The notes: generated by a model not told the origin, from the sequence alone. Counted from the first letter of the stretch, positions 24,123 to 32,541 are shown. The stretch: 53,979 bases of DNA from CAYLHX01 sp964383675 (GCA_964383675.1 CAYLHX010000007.1:1-53979), one strand, 5' to 3'. Numbers and translations: made by a program.

Positions 24123-26111
24123 CTATTCACGTTCCCGAAGTTGTGCCGAAACCGCTTGCTCCAGACGAATGACAAAATCCAAAAGATAATTGGGCCGATT
24201 AATCGCCGAGACAAAAAGTCTAAAATATTCATGCTCGCTGTAAGCTTTAAGGAAATATTCCTTCACATAGTCCAAGTCATCGCGTCGCTCACCGGGAACC
24301 AAAGATTTCACAATCCAGGACTGATAATATTCTTGATATATTTCAATATCTCTAATCAGTTGCCGAAGCTCCTCACCGTCTTCGACCCACATCATTCGCT
24401 CATAAAGATCGGCAATTTTGAAAGGCCCTTGATCGGTATCATTCTTTTCCAGCTGAAAATCCGAAAAATCACAATCCAAAGCCTTCAAGTCAGCACTTAA
24501 TCTAACCATATCAATCACCGCCACTCCCTCCTGAGTAGGAATAACCCGCAAAATGGCATCCACTTTCCATTGGTCGGACTGAGCCGGTAAAAGATCCGAT
24601 TTCAAATCAAAATACCTACTAAGCACTGTAGATTCCTCTATATAAGCAGTAGCCTTCTCTACCTCCGCGGACAAAAATCCTCCTTTTCCGCTAAAGCGCC
24701 ACAAACCCGGAAGTTTAGCCAAATCCTTAAAACTATGTCCGAATTTGGTCTGCGTGGCAAACATTGAGGCTATACAACGCGGAATATACTTTGGGTCATA
24801 ACCTGACCTCAAAAGCACTGCCTCGGTCACATCTTTGCTTACCTCCATACCCTTCTCAAACTTCGGGTAAGTTTGCTTATTCATTAAAACCATCCCCCCA
24901 CCGGTACCTGCATGCCTTTTACTGTAAAAAACCACATCGCCCTCCTTGATAACTCGCGAATCTTGACTGGCATCAAACCAAAGATGAATCAATTTATATC
25001 CCACCTGCTGATTATATTGATCAACCAATTCGGCAATTTTTGCCGTATCCAGTAACTTTGCTCCAATCCGCAACTGCGAAGACACACCAAAAACCACCGG
25101 TTTTGCCGCATCACGCTTTCCCTGTTCATCACCAATTGCTTCAACCTTTCTAATCATCCCCTCTACAAGTTCCTCTTCACTAAACTCTAAATCCGGTAAA
25201 TCTATAAGATGTCGCTGCTGAGGGGCGACCTGATACCACATCGGCATATAATCATACACCGTTGAGACAAACTGAGCTTCAGGATAAGCCCGCCAAAAGC
25301 GCAAAACCAAACTCTTGAAAGTATTTAGGGTCCCTGAAGTATAAAAAGCCTCCATTTCTTCACCAAATACTTTCTCCGCCATGGTTTTAAAGGCTTGAGT
25401 AAGATCCCCAAACTTCACCCCCTTTTCCTTATGGTTTGCCCCCATGTACCCCATCACATTGTTCACATAATAATCAATTTTAGGAAACATTTCCGGCAGA
25501 GCCGCGCCATCTAAAGAAATTTCTTCAACACTCTCGCCATCTTTATGACCATTCTGCTTTGCTACACTCTCCTGCAAAAACCGCACCCACTCTTCAAAGC
25601 GCGGATCACTCTGAGCCACCGCCAAAGCGCTCTGAAAAAGCTCAAAATCTAGCTCTAATGCCAAAATATAATCATCAGCTTCAAGCCGACCATCCCTTTT
25701 TTGAACAATAAGATCAAACAAATTAATCTTCGCCAACTCGGTCACCAATAAATGAAACTGCTCAACTCCGCGCGCCAATTCAGATTTAAACAGTCCACGC
25801 AAAGCAAACATTCTTTCGTGCAACGGAATATCAACAATACCCTCCATAAATTGCCGCACTCTATCCGCATAGGCCAAGCGATCGATTTCCGCCATCACAA
25901 AGGAAAAATCAGCACCAATCGCCAACCTTAAAGCCTCCACTCCCTCAAAACCCAATGTTTCAATTTCATTCAAAACGGTCAAAACCCTTTCTCTAACACC
26001 ATCTTCAACTAAAACTTCCTGGGCCTCAATCCCTAGACGAGAACTAGTCAACACCCCTCTGCGAGTGCTTAAATCTTCTCTTAATTGCTGTAAAAGCTCC
26101 AACCTGGCCAT
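24123..26111 (-). CDS. Divergent class V PLP-enzyme-like protein in the NAD regulon
   Basis: A 662-residue cytosolic protein that I cannot assign to a named family. Residues about 210-410 resemble class V aminotransferases: an FYTSGTLNTFKSL segment (258-260 TSG), the aspartate-glutamine pair D380-A-S-Q383, and K398 in YSKRHAGTGGGMVLMN. These line up with DGAQ and the PLP lysine of SAHKMLGPTGVGVL in SufS. The first 200 residues are helical and the last 220 unassigned. It shares a divergent control region with nicotinamidase. It is probably a PLP enzyme linked to NAD metabolism; substrate unknown, and loss of activity cannot be excluded. Confidence 0.55.
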   Translation of the reverse strand: MARLELLQQLREDLSTRRGVLTSSRLGIEAQEVLVEDGVRERVLTVLNEIETLGFEGVEALRLAIGADFSFVMAEIDRLAYADRVRQFMEGIVDIPLHERMFALRGLFKSELARGVEQFHLLVTELAKINLFDLIVQKRDGRLEADDYILALELDFELFQSALAVAQSDPRFEEWVRFLQESVAKQNGHKDGESVEEISLDGAALPEMFPKIDYYVNNVMGYMGANHKEKGVKFGDLTQAFKTMAEKVFGEEMEAFYTSGTLNTFKSLVLRFWRAYPEAQFVSTVYDYMPMWYQVAPQQRHLIDLPDLEFSEEELVEGMIRKVEAIGDEQGKRDAAKPVVFGVSSQLRIGAKLLDTAKIAELVDQYNQQVGYKLIHLWFDASQDSRVIKEGDVVFYSKRHAGTGGGMVLMNKQTYPKFEKGMEVSKDVTEAVLLRSGYDPKYIPRCIASMFATQTKFGHSFKDLAKLPGLWRFSGKGGFLSAEVEKATAYIEESTVLSRYFDLKSDLLPAQSDQWKVDAILRVIPTQEGVAVIDMVRLSADLKALDCDFSDFQLEKNDTDQGPFKIADLYERMMWVEDGEELRQLIRDIEIYQEYYQSWIVKSLVPGERRDDLDYVKEYFLKAYSEHEYFRLFVSAINRPNYLLDFVIRLEQAVSAQLRERE

Positions 26112-26140
26112 TTAAAAACAACTTAGTTAAATAGTCCAGT

Positions 26141-26169
26141 ATTAAAGCATAAAAATTAAAAAAAGTAAA
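26141..26169 (-). promoter_or_regulatory. Promoter of the PLP-like gene
   Basis: Minus-strand TTTACT (26169-26164), a 17-base spacer and TTTAAT (26146-26141). Operator pair B lies 43 bp upstream of its -35, not over it. Confidence 0.5.
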
Positions 26170-26211
26170 GGCACGAACCAACACCATCCACTAGTCTCCA
26201 AAACATCCTTT

Positions 26212-26258
26212 TGACGAAAAGTGATCGCCAGAAGCGTCTTGGCGAAATATGATCGTCA
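26212..26258. promoter_or_regulatory. Operator pair B (PLP-like gene / nicotinamidase)
   Basis: B1 TGACGA-N7-TCGCCA (26212-26230) and B2 TGGCGA-N7-TCGTCA (26240-26258), centres 28 bp apart as in pairs A and C. The pair lies between the divergent PLP-like gene and nicotinamidase. I see no -10 properly spaced from its TTGACG ends, so it may act from upstream, perhaps as an activator site. Confidence 0.7.
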
Positions 26259-26323
26259 AAACAAAGAACAGCCTTAAATAAACGAAAATAAACAAGAAAA
26301 CTCCTCGCTTGCCACCTCATCCA

Positions 26324-26379
26324 GTTAGGAAATTTGAAAGTAGCCTGTAAGTGCAATCATTAAATTTTATTTCCCTAAC
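26324..26379 (+). promoter_or_regulatory. Stem closing the nicotinamidase leader
   Basis: GTTAGGAAAT (26324-26333) pairs with ATTTCCCTAAC (26369-26379), with one bulged base, enclosing 35 nt and ending 9 nt before the ATG. This could be a regulatory RNA structure, but I do not recognise an NAD riboswitch class. Confidence 0.3.
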
Positions 26380-26388
26380 CCACTTAAC

Positions 26389-27252
26389 ATGAATGCACTA
26401 CCTACACCGGCCTACGGTACACCAGCCCCTGAGCCAGCAAGACCAAGTCTGAGGCTGGTCTCTACAGCAGATGTGCAAGAAAATGAACACCCCGCTCTCT
26501 CAACACCCGAAAGTCTAAGGGCTTTCGTGGAAGCCGGCGGAGTCATCGTTGGCGTGGATGTCGATACCCAAAAAGACTTTGTCGACAATGACGGAGCCCT
26601 ATTTGTTGCTGCCGGACAAGAAGTTCGCGCCAATCTGCAAAAACTTAACGATGCGTTAAATATCAAAATAGGTAGCGCTGACAGTCACGCCTTCGATGCC
26701 TGGGAATTTCAAGAGAACGGCGGCCCCTTCCCACGACACTGCGTCAAAGGAGAACGAGGCTGGCTCAAAATTCCGGAAACCAGTAATCCAAAAACCCGTT
26801 TTGTGCCAATGAGCCAGGGACATCTGACAGTAGGAGAAGCGATAGCCGGGGAAGGCAATAGAGCTTACGGTCCCAAACAATTTGCCAATGAAGTCGTGGA
26901 TCAAGGTGTGAGCGGAATCTTTGAGAAAGAGGTCTATTCAATGTTCGCCAACCCCAACGCCGGAGAATTCATCAGAGCAATCGTTGAAAAGATTGAAAGC
27001 GACCGTGGCATAACCAGAGATCAAATTCTCTTTGCCGTTTACGGCTACTGCACCGGTGGCTACTGCGCGGATGCCGCAGCCGAAGGACTTAGAAACGAAG
27101 GCTACAACACGGCAATCGTCGAAGACGCCACCGCACCACTTAACATCGGCCACAGTGGACAAGAACAGGATGGTGCAGCCGTTACCAGAGCAAAGGCCGA
27201 AAAAAACAACATCCATCTCGTAAAGACCACAGACCTACTTCAAGCCATTTAA
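26389..27252 (+). CDS. pncA: Nicotinamidase (PncA-like)
   Basis: Hydrolyses nicotinamide to nicotinate, feeding PncB. Isochorismatase-fold protein of 287 residues with a 45-residue disordered N-terminal extension. The catalytic residues are visible: D59 in DTQKDF, K180 in FEKEVYSMF and the nucleophile C226 in GYCADAAAEG. Metal ligands D98 and H100 are in ADSHAFDAW, with H117 in FPRHCVKG. It is larger than E. coli PncA (about 213). It is followed 26 bp later by prs, apparently in one transcript. Confidence 0.88.
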   Translation: MNALPTPAYGTPAPEPARPSLRLVSTADVQENEHPALSTPESLRAFVEAGGVIVGVDVDTQKDFVDNDGALFVAAGQEVRANLQKLNDALNIKIGSADSHAFDAWEFQENGGPFPRHCVKGERGWLKIPETSNPKTRFVPMSQGHLTVGEAIAGEGNRAYGPKQFANEVVDQGVSGIFEKEVYSMFANPNAGEFIRAIVEKIESDRGITRDQILFAVYGYCTGGYCADAAAEGLRNEGYNTAIVEDATAPLNIGHSGQEQDGAAVTRAKAEKNNIHLVKTTDLLQAI

Positions 27253-27278
27253 ACCAATAAATCCTTAACCTATCCACC

Positions 27279-28235
27279 ATGCGTCGCTCCACCAAAGAAG
27301 ATCTAACCATCGTTGCAACCGATGCCTCAGAAGACCTAGCCCGCAAAGTTGCCGAGCAGCTGGGAGTGCCCTTCACAAATATAGAGCGCTCAAGGTTCAA
27401 AGATGGCGAAATCTATCATAAACTTCCTGTCACCCAAATCGATGGCAAAGAAGTAGTGATTGTTGGAGCGACGCATAACGACGAATCACATCAAGAGCTA
27501 ATAGACCTAATCGACGGCGCCCGCCACTGGGATGCCAATTCGGTCAATGTTGTAGTTCCCTACCTTGGCTATTCCACAATGGAAAGAGCCAAAGCCGATT
27601 CCGGAGAAATACCAAAAGGCATCACTCGCACCCGCCAGCTACTGCGAGCCATGCCCGACTATGCCGCTTTCATCGACTTGCACTCCGAGTCGGTTATGCA
27701 CGCCCATGATGGCCGCGTACAGGTCAGGCACTTAAACACCGACGACCTGGTGGTTCAAAAAATCCGCGAAATGGGTCTTAGTGACTACGCCTTAGTTTCG
27801 CCGGACTATGGACGCAGCAAATGGGTGGCAAAAATCGCCGGAAAATTAGGTGTACCACACACCGCAGCCGATAAAGACCGCTTCGCCCAAGACCAAACTA
27901 TGGTAAGCCAGGTTTCAGCCGTAGTTAAAGGAAAAACAGCCATCATCTGTGATGACATGATCCGTACCGGCGGTTCTATCATTCAAACAGCGGAAAGATG
28001 CCTGGAGGCCGGAGCCAAAGATTTCGCCTTCCTGGCAACTCACCTGATTTTGGCAGATAAGGCCAAAGAAAAAATCAGTCAGGCAGGAGCAATTAAGATC
28101 ATCGGCGCCGACACCTACCCCGGAATTAAATCCGACGAACTGATAGAAATCTACTCTGTAGCCGGATTAATTGCCGAAGCCATACGCAAACACCTCAATT
28201 TAATTGACGAAAACGGTTCGCCACAGCAGCCTTGA
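27279..28235 (+). CDS. prs: Ribose-phosphate pyrophosphokinase (PRPP synthetase)
   Basis: Makes PRPP from ribose 5-phosphate and ATP, the co-substrate of PncB. The 318 residues carry the PRPP loop CDDMIRTGGSI, the RFKDGE strand after the N-terminal domain, and the signature region FIDLHSESVMH, which is altered from the usual DLHxxQIQGFF. Because the gene lies in the NAD cluster and is divergent, it may be dedicated to NAD salvage rather than the general cell supply. Its last codons overlap operators C1 and C2, so coding and regulatory sequence are shared there. Confidence 0.88.
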   Translation: MRRSTKEDLTIVATDASEDLARKVAEQLGVPFTNIERSRFKDGEIYHKLPVTQIDGKEVVIVGATHNDESHQELIDLIDGARHWDANSVNVVVPYLGYSTMERAKADSGEIPKGITRTRQLLRAMPDYAAFIDLHSESVMHAHDGRVQVRHLNTDDLVVQKIREMGLSDYALVSPDYGRSKWVAKIAGKLGVPHTAADKDRFAQDQTMVSQVSAVVKGKTAIICDDMIRTGGSIIQTAERCLEAGAKDFAFLATHLILADKAKEKISQAGAIKIIGADTYPGIKSDELIEIYSVAGLIAEAIRKHLNLIDENGSPQQP

Positions 28236-28260
28236 CGAAAAAGGTCCGCCAATCGATAAA
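28205..28260 (+). promoter_or_regulatory. Operator pair C and nadE promoter
   Basis: C1 TGACGA-N7-TCGCCA (28205-28223, inside prs) and C2 TGACGA-N7-CCGCCA (28233-28251, starting at the prs stop), centres 28 bp apart. The nadE promoter is TTGACG (28232-28237)-N17-GATAAA (28255-28260), overlapped by C2 just as A2 overlaps the trmB2 promoter. It allows nadE to be controlled separately from prs. Confidence 0.7.
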
Positions 28261-28368
28261 TCCGGACCATAAAGCCAAAAACAGCACTAAAAAAAGTCCG
28301 CACCCCGACAATATCAAACACCAATTTTCAGCATATCCTAAAGACAACCTACCACTAACCAAACAACC

Positions 28369-30540
28369 ATGAACAGCGCAGTCAGAGAGATCGAAGAAAT
28401 CTACGAATCAGCGGAACTCGAACCAACCACTACACGCAAAGGACGAGTCGCCGTCTCTACCCTCAACCAATGGGCCCTGGACTTTGACGGCAACCGCGAT
28501 CGCATCATCAAATCAATTCTGGAAGCTAAAGAACAAGGCGCGAAATACCGTCTAGGTCCGGAGTTGGAAGTGCCGGGGTATAGCTGCGAAGATCACTTCT
28601 ACGAGGAAGACACTATCACCCATTCCTATGAAGTACTGGCCCAAATCCTGGATTCTGGTGTTAGCAAAGGGATACTTTCGGTAATCGGCATCCCCGTGCT
28701 TCACGAAGGTGTTCGCTACAACTGCGATGCCTATGTCCTAGACAACAAAATCATTGGCCTGCGCCCCAAAAAATACCTTGCCGATGACGGCAATTATCGT
28801 GAACCTCGCTGGTTTACCGCCTGGAAAAAAGACCGCGAAGTCGAAGACTTTCGCCTACCTCCGGTTTTGCAAGCCGTAACCGGATCAAAAAACGTTCCAA
28901 TCGGCGACTTTTTGCTTGAAACCAACGATACCGTTCTGGGCACCGAAAAATGTGAAGAGATGTTCACGCCCAAAAATCCCGGCATAGAAATGTCTTTGGA
29001 TGGCGCCGAACTGCTTGGAAACGGCTCCGGCTCACACTGGCAAATCCGCAAATTAAACACCCGCATGGACCTGATCCAAAACGAGACCAGAAAAGCGGGT
29101 GGAGTATATGCCTACGCCAATCTGGTTGGTGGAGACGGCGGGCGGCTGCTTTTTGACGGCTCCTCAGTCATTGCTCAAAACGGACAGGTTTTGGCCCAGG
29201 GAGAACAATTCTCCATGAAAGATGTTGAAACAGTTTCAGCGGTAGTAGACTTTGCCAGCGTGCAGTCACTAAGAGGTTCTGTTAGAAGTTTGGGCGACCA
29301 AGCCGACAGCACAAAAAGCTATCCCCGTCTTAAGGTGGATTTCAACATTACAGACGGTGATTTCACCGAAGAAAGCACCAAGCCACAAGAGGTAAAATAT
29401 CTTAGCGCCGAAGAAGAGATCGCTAAAGGACCGGCGCTGTGGTTATGGGACTACCTACGCCGCTCCGGAGCCAGTGGATTTTTTCTCCCTCTTTCTGGCG
29501 GCGTAGACAGTTCGGCAACCGCCTCCATCGTCAGCTCCATGTGTCACATGATTGTAAAAGAGATTAACGAAGGCAATAGTGAAGTTTTAAAAGATATCCG
29601 AAAAATAGTTAGTGAAGAAAATTATACCCCGAAAGATCCCCAAGAATTGGCTAACAAAATCTTCTTCACCTGCTACATGGCTAACGAGGGCACCAGTTCA
29701 AAAGAAACAGAAGAGCGCGCTCGCAAATTGGCGGCGGAAATCGGGGCCTTTCATGCTAAAGCCGACATCAGCAAGATCGTCAAAGCCTATGAAGAGGCGG
29801 CTATGGATGTCTTGCAATTAACTCCAAGATTTGAAGCAGAAGGTGGCACTCCGGCTGAAGACTTGGCTCTACAAAATATCCAGGCCCGCTCCAGAATGGC
29901 CCTAGCCTATCTCTTAGCTCAACTTTTCCGACCATCTCAAAACAAAAACGGCTTTGTTTTAGTACTTGGCAGTGCCAATGTCGATGAAGCCAATCGTGGC
30001 TACTTCACAAAATATGATTGTTCTTCAGCCGACATCAACCCCATCGGCGGCATCAATAAAACGGATCTAAGAAAATTCCTCAAATATGCCGCCGAAGAAC
30101 TCGGCCTCGAAACACTACTGGAAATAGTAGCGGCAGCGCCCACCGCCGAACTAAAGCCTCTGGAAAACGGCAAAGTTGCCCAAACCGACGAAGCCGACAT
30201 GGGAATGACCTACGATGAGTTACGTGAATTCGCAACCCTGCGCAAAGTGGAAAGAATGGGACCTGTCAGCATGTTTGAAAAACTCGTCGAGGAGTGGGGT
30301 CCAAATGCCGAAAAAGGCTTAACTGTTCGGGAAGTGGCCCGCAAGGTAATGTATTTCTTCAAAAACTACGCCATCAATCGCCACAAACTAACCACACTAA
30401 CTCCATCCGTTCACGCCGAAAACTACAGCCCCGACGACAACAGATTTGACCTTCGCCCCTTCCTTTTAAGCGTTAAATGGGCCTTCCAGTTCCGCAGAAT
30501 CGGTAAATTAGTTGAGAAGTATGAGGCGACCGTGGTATAA
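28369..30540 (+). CDS. nadE: Glutamine-dependent NAD synthetase
   Basis: Converts deamido-NAD to NAD using ammonia from glutamine. The 723-residue, two-domain form resembles eukaryotic-type enzymes. The N-terminal nitrilase-like glutaminase domain shows the E-K-C set as PELEVPGYSCED, LRPKKYLADDG and GTEKCEEMF. The synthetase domain has the P-loop LSGGVDSSATASIV near residues 375-385 and the late LVLGSANVDEANRGYFTKYDCSSAD. It is the last step of the salvage route and has its own operator-controlled promoter with a leader of about 100 nt. Confidence 0.93.
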   Translation: MNSAVREIEEIYESAELEPTTTRKGRVAVSTLNQWALDFDGNRDRIIKSILEAKEQGAKYRLGPELEVPGYSCEDHFYEEDTITHSYEVLAQILDSGVSKGILSVIGIPVLHEGVRYNCDAYVLDNKIIGLRPKKYLADDGNYREPRWFTAWKKDREVEDFRLPPVLQAVTGSKNVPIGDFLLETNDTVLGTEKCEEMFTPKNPGIEMSLDGAELLGNGSGSHWQIRKLNTRMDLIQNETRKAGGVYAYANLVGGDGGRLLFDGSSVIAQNGQVLAQGEQFSMKDVETVSAVVDFASVQSLRGSVRSLGDQADSTKSYPRLKVDFNITDGDFTEESTKPQEVKYLSAEEEIAKGPALWLWDYLRRSGASGFFLPLSGGVDSSATASIVSSMCHMIVKEINEGNSEVLKDIRKIVSEENYTPKDPQELANKIFFTCYMANEGTSSKETEERARKLAAEIGAFHAKADISKIVKAYEEAAMDVLQLTPRFEAEGGTPAEDLALQNIQARSRMALAYLLAQLFRPSQNKNGFVLVLGSANVDEANRGYFTKYDCSSADINPIGGINKTDLRKFLKYAAEELGLETLLEIVAAAPTAELKPLENGKVAQTDEADMGMTYDELREFATLRKVERMGPVSMFEKLVEEWGPNAEKGLTVREVARKVMYFFKNYAINRHKLTTLTPSVHAENYSPDDNRFDLRPFLLSVKWAFQFRRIGKLVEKYEATVV

Positions 30541-30560
30541 AGGGCGAGCTTACAAAATAC

Positions 30561-30650
30561 GGAGAGATGTCCGAGTGGCTGAAGGAGCACGCTTGGAAAG
30601 CGTGTGTGGCGGCAACGTCACCGGGGGTTCGAATCCCCCTCTCTCCGCCA
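30561..30650 (+). tRNA. tRNA-Ser (GGA)
   Basis: Class II tRNA. Acceptor stem GGAGAGA/TCTCTCC, anticodon stem CACGC/GCGTG with loop TTGGAAA (anticodon GGA, reading TCC/TCT), a long variable arm (GTGGCGGCAACGTCAC region) and T arm GGGGG-TTCGAAT-CCCCC. The discriminator is G, followed by encoded CCA. It lies 20 bp after nadE. Confidence 0.96.
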
Positions 30651-30653
30651 GCA

Positions 30654-30679
30654 GAAATCGCTTTAGCGATTTCTTTTTT
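30654..30679 (+). terminator. Rho-independent terminator after tRNA-Ser
   Basis: GAAATCGC-TTTA-GCGATTTC, a perfect 8-bp stem, followed by T6. Confidence 0.9.
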
Positions 30680-30714
30680 CTTGCAAGCCTTTTTACTAAA
30701 ATCGTTAAGTTATA

Positions 30715-30743
30715 TTGACAAACAACAACCAGGAAGCAATAAT
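30715..30743 (+). promoter_or_regulatory. Promoter of the gap-split gene
   Basis: A perfect TTGACA (30715-30720), a 17-base spacer and AATAAT (30738-30743), placing the start about 24 nt before the ATG at 30774. Confidence 0.6.
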
Positions 30744-30773
30744 ACTGGCTACTACAACCAATATTTCACCCAC

Positions 30774-31196
30774 ATGGACACTCCTGACAAACAATTAGGC
30801 AAAGATACCGNNNNNNNNNNTTTGCACAAGTAGTTTATGTGAACAACACCTTGCAAAGATACCGAACAAAAACAAGATAAACCCAAACGATCCACATGGA
30901 TAAGGCCCGCTACGGCACTAACCTTCGCGACAGCCCTTGCGGTATCAACCGTCGCAAACATAGCAATAAGAAGTTACTTAGGCGAACCCGAAGCCCCCGA
31001 AACCGGCCAATTCGACAAAGAAGAAGAACTAAAAAGACTAAAAGATGAAATTGAATATAAAAAAGGCATACTGGAAATACAAGACATGGAAGAAGAACTA
31101 CTCAAGATGGAAGAAGAACTAAACCGAAAAATGCTCAAAACTCTCCAAGGAGAAGACAATCCCGACTGGTCAAGCACCTTAGACGACTCCGCTTAA
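30774..31196 (+). pseudogene. Small membrane/coiled-coil protein, interrupted by an assembly gap
   Basis: The N-terminal part MDTPDKQLGKDT reaches a 10-N gap; after it an in-frame stop appears at 30831. However, the 12 bases just before the gap (30799-30810) recur at 30853-30864. If the two copies are merged, one uninterrupted frame results: MDTPDKQLGKDT-EQKQDKPKRSTW, a membrane helix (ALTFATALAVSTVANIAI), then a charged coiled coil with EEELLKMEEEL, ending at TAA 31194-31196, about 122 residues. The break is therefore probably a scaffolding artefact, not true decay. No family recognised. Confidence 0.65.
30811..30820. other. Assembly gap (10 N)
   Basis: Run of ten N, the only undetermined bases in the window. 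It is flanked by a 12-bp direct repeat (30799-30810 and 30853-30864), so the intervening 44 known bases may be misplaced. Confidence 0.95.
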
Positions 31197-31215
31197 GAAC
31201 AAATTCAACTATTTT

Positions 31216-31245
31216 TTGCCATATTCCACATAGTTAAGATATAAT
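31216..31245 (+). promoter_or_regulatory. Promoter of the DUF1428-VOC pair
   Basis: TTGCCA (31216-31221), an 18-base spacer and a perfect TATAAT (31240-31245), 24 nt before the ATG. Confidence 0.6.
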
Positions 31246-31269
31246 GAAACAACTCTTAACAAAACTCCT

Positions 31270-31662
31270 ATGGCCAAAGAACAAACCAAATATGTCGATG
31301 GCTTTGTTTTGATAGTTCCGAAAAGCAAAGTCGCAAAGTATCGTAAAATGGCCACCGAGGCCAAAAAAGTCTGGCTGGATCACGGCGCACTCGACTACAA
31401 AGAATGCATGTTGGAAAACCCCAAGCCGGAACACATCACCTTTACTTTTCCAATAATGACCAAGGCCAAGTCGAGCGAAACCGTTTGGTTTTCCTACATT
31501 GAATACAAATCCAAAACGCATCGCAACAGCGTAAACAAGAAAGTAATGCAGTTCTTCGAAAAGAAATATAGCCTCAAAGACAATCCCGACCACATGAAAG
31601 ACATGCCCTTCGATATGAAACGCATGGCCTATGGCGGTTTTAAAGTCGTTGTAGGTTCCTAA
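31270..31662 (+). CDS. DUF1428 (YbaA-like) protein
   Basis: A 130-residue cytosolic protein of the DUF1428 family, related to E. coli YbaA, with a dimeric alpha-beta barrel-type fold. Family features are the opening KYVDGFVLIVPKSKVAKYRKMA, the central WLDHGALDYKECM and the ending PFDMKRMAYGGFKVV. The biochemical role is not known. It precedes a VOC-superfamily gene by 9 bp and is probably co-transcribed with it. Confidence 0.9.
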   Translation: MAKEQTKYVDGFVLIVPKSKVAKYRKMATEAKKVWLDHGALDYKECMLENPKPEHITFTFPIMTKAKSSETVWFSYIEYKSKTHRNSVNKKVMQFFEKKYSLKDNPDHMKDMPFDMKRMAYGGFKVVVGS

Positions 31663-31671
31663 TAATTAATT

Positions 31672-32541
31672 ATGCAAAAAATTATTCCACATCTTTGGTT
31701 TGATAAAGAAGCGGTGGAGGCCGCGGAATTTTATGCCTCAATCTTCCCAAATTCAAAAATAACTTCAAAGACTCAAATCAAAGACACCCCTTCCGGTGAT
31801 TGCGACATTGTAGAATTTCAAGTCATGGGATTTAACTTCATGTCCATAAGTGCAGGGCCATTTTTCAAAATCAACCCTTCCACTTCCTTCAGCTTAAATT
31901 TAGAAACAAAGGAAGAGGTGCAGGCACTTTGGGATAAGCTTGCGCCCGACGGACAAGTTCTCATGGAGCTGAATAAATACCCCTTTAGCGAATTTTATGG
32001 TTGGTTAAACGACAAATACGGTGTCTCCTGGCAACTTATAGCCTTGGGCGAACACGCAAAAGGACGCCCAAAAGTTACTCCCGCACTAATGTTTACTAAA
32101 GATCGAGCAGGCAAGGCCGAAGAAGCGATCAACTTTTACACCTCCATTTTTAAAAATTCCCGCATCAGCGAAATTTTTCGCTACACCGCTAACCAGGAAC
32201 CGGACAAAGAAGGAACAATAGCCCATTCGGTTTTTTTCCTTGAAGGTCAAGAATTTATGGCACTTGATTCAGCTCAAGCACATAATTTCACCTTTAACGA
32301 AGGTATCTCCATGATTATCAACTGCAAAGATCAGCAAGAAATAGATTATTTTTGGGAAAAACTTTCCGCCGTCCCCGAGTCCGAGCAATGCGGCTGGGTT
32401 AAAGATAAATACGGGGTCTCTTGGCAAATTATTCCGGAAAACATGGGCGAACTCATGTCCAAAAATCCGGAAAAGACAACTCCCGCCATGCTCAAAATGA
32501 AGAAGATCATCATAGACGATCTAAAAAAAGCAGCGGAGTAA
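31672..32541 (+). CDS. PhnB/VOC-superfamily protein with two repeats
   Basis: A 289-residue protein built of two glyoxalase-like (PhnB / 3-demethylubiquinone methyltransferase-like) repeats. The first spans residues 1-125 (KIIPHLWFDKEAVEAAEFYASIF to DKYGVSWQLI) and the second about 135-265 (PALMFTKDRAGKAEEAINFYTSIF to DKYGVSWQIIP). Single-repeat members are common; this duplicated form probably makes an internal dimer. Substrate unknown. A terminator overlaps its stop codon. Confidence 0.85.
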   Translation: MQKIIPHLWFDKEAVEAAEFYASIFPNSKITSKTQIKDTPSGDCDIVEFQVMGFNFMSISAGPFFKINPSTSFSLNLETKEEVQALWDKLAPDGQVLMELNKYPFSEFYGWLNDKYGVSWQLIALGEHAKGRPKVTPALMFTKDRAGKAEEAINFYTSIFKNSRISEIFRYTANQEPDKEGTIAHSVFFLEGQEFMALDSAQAHNFTFNEGISMIINCKDQQEIDYFWEKLSAVPESEQCGWVKDKYGVSWQIIPENMGELMSKNPEKTTPAMLKMKKIIIDDLKKAAE

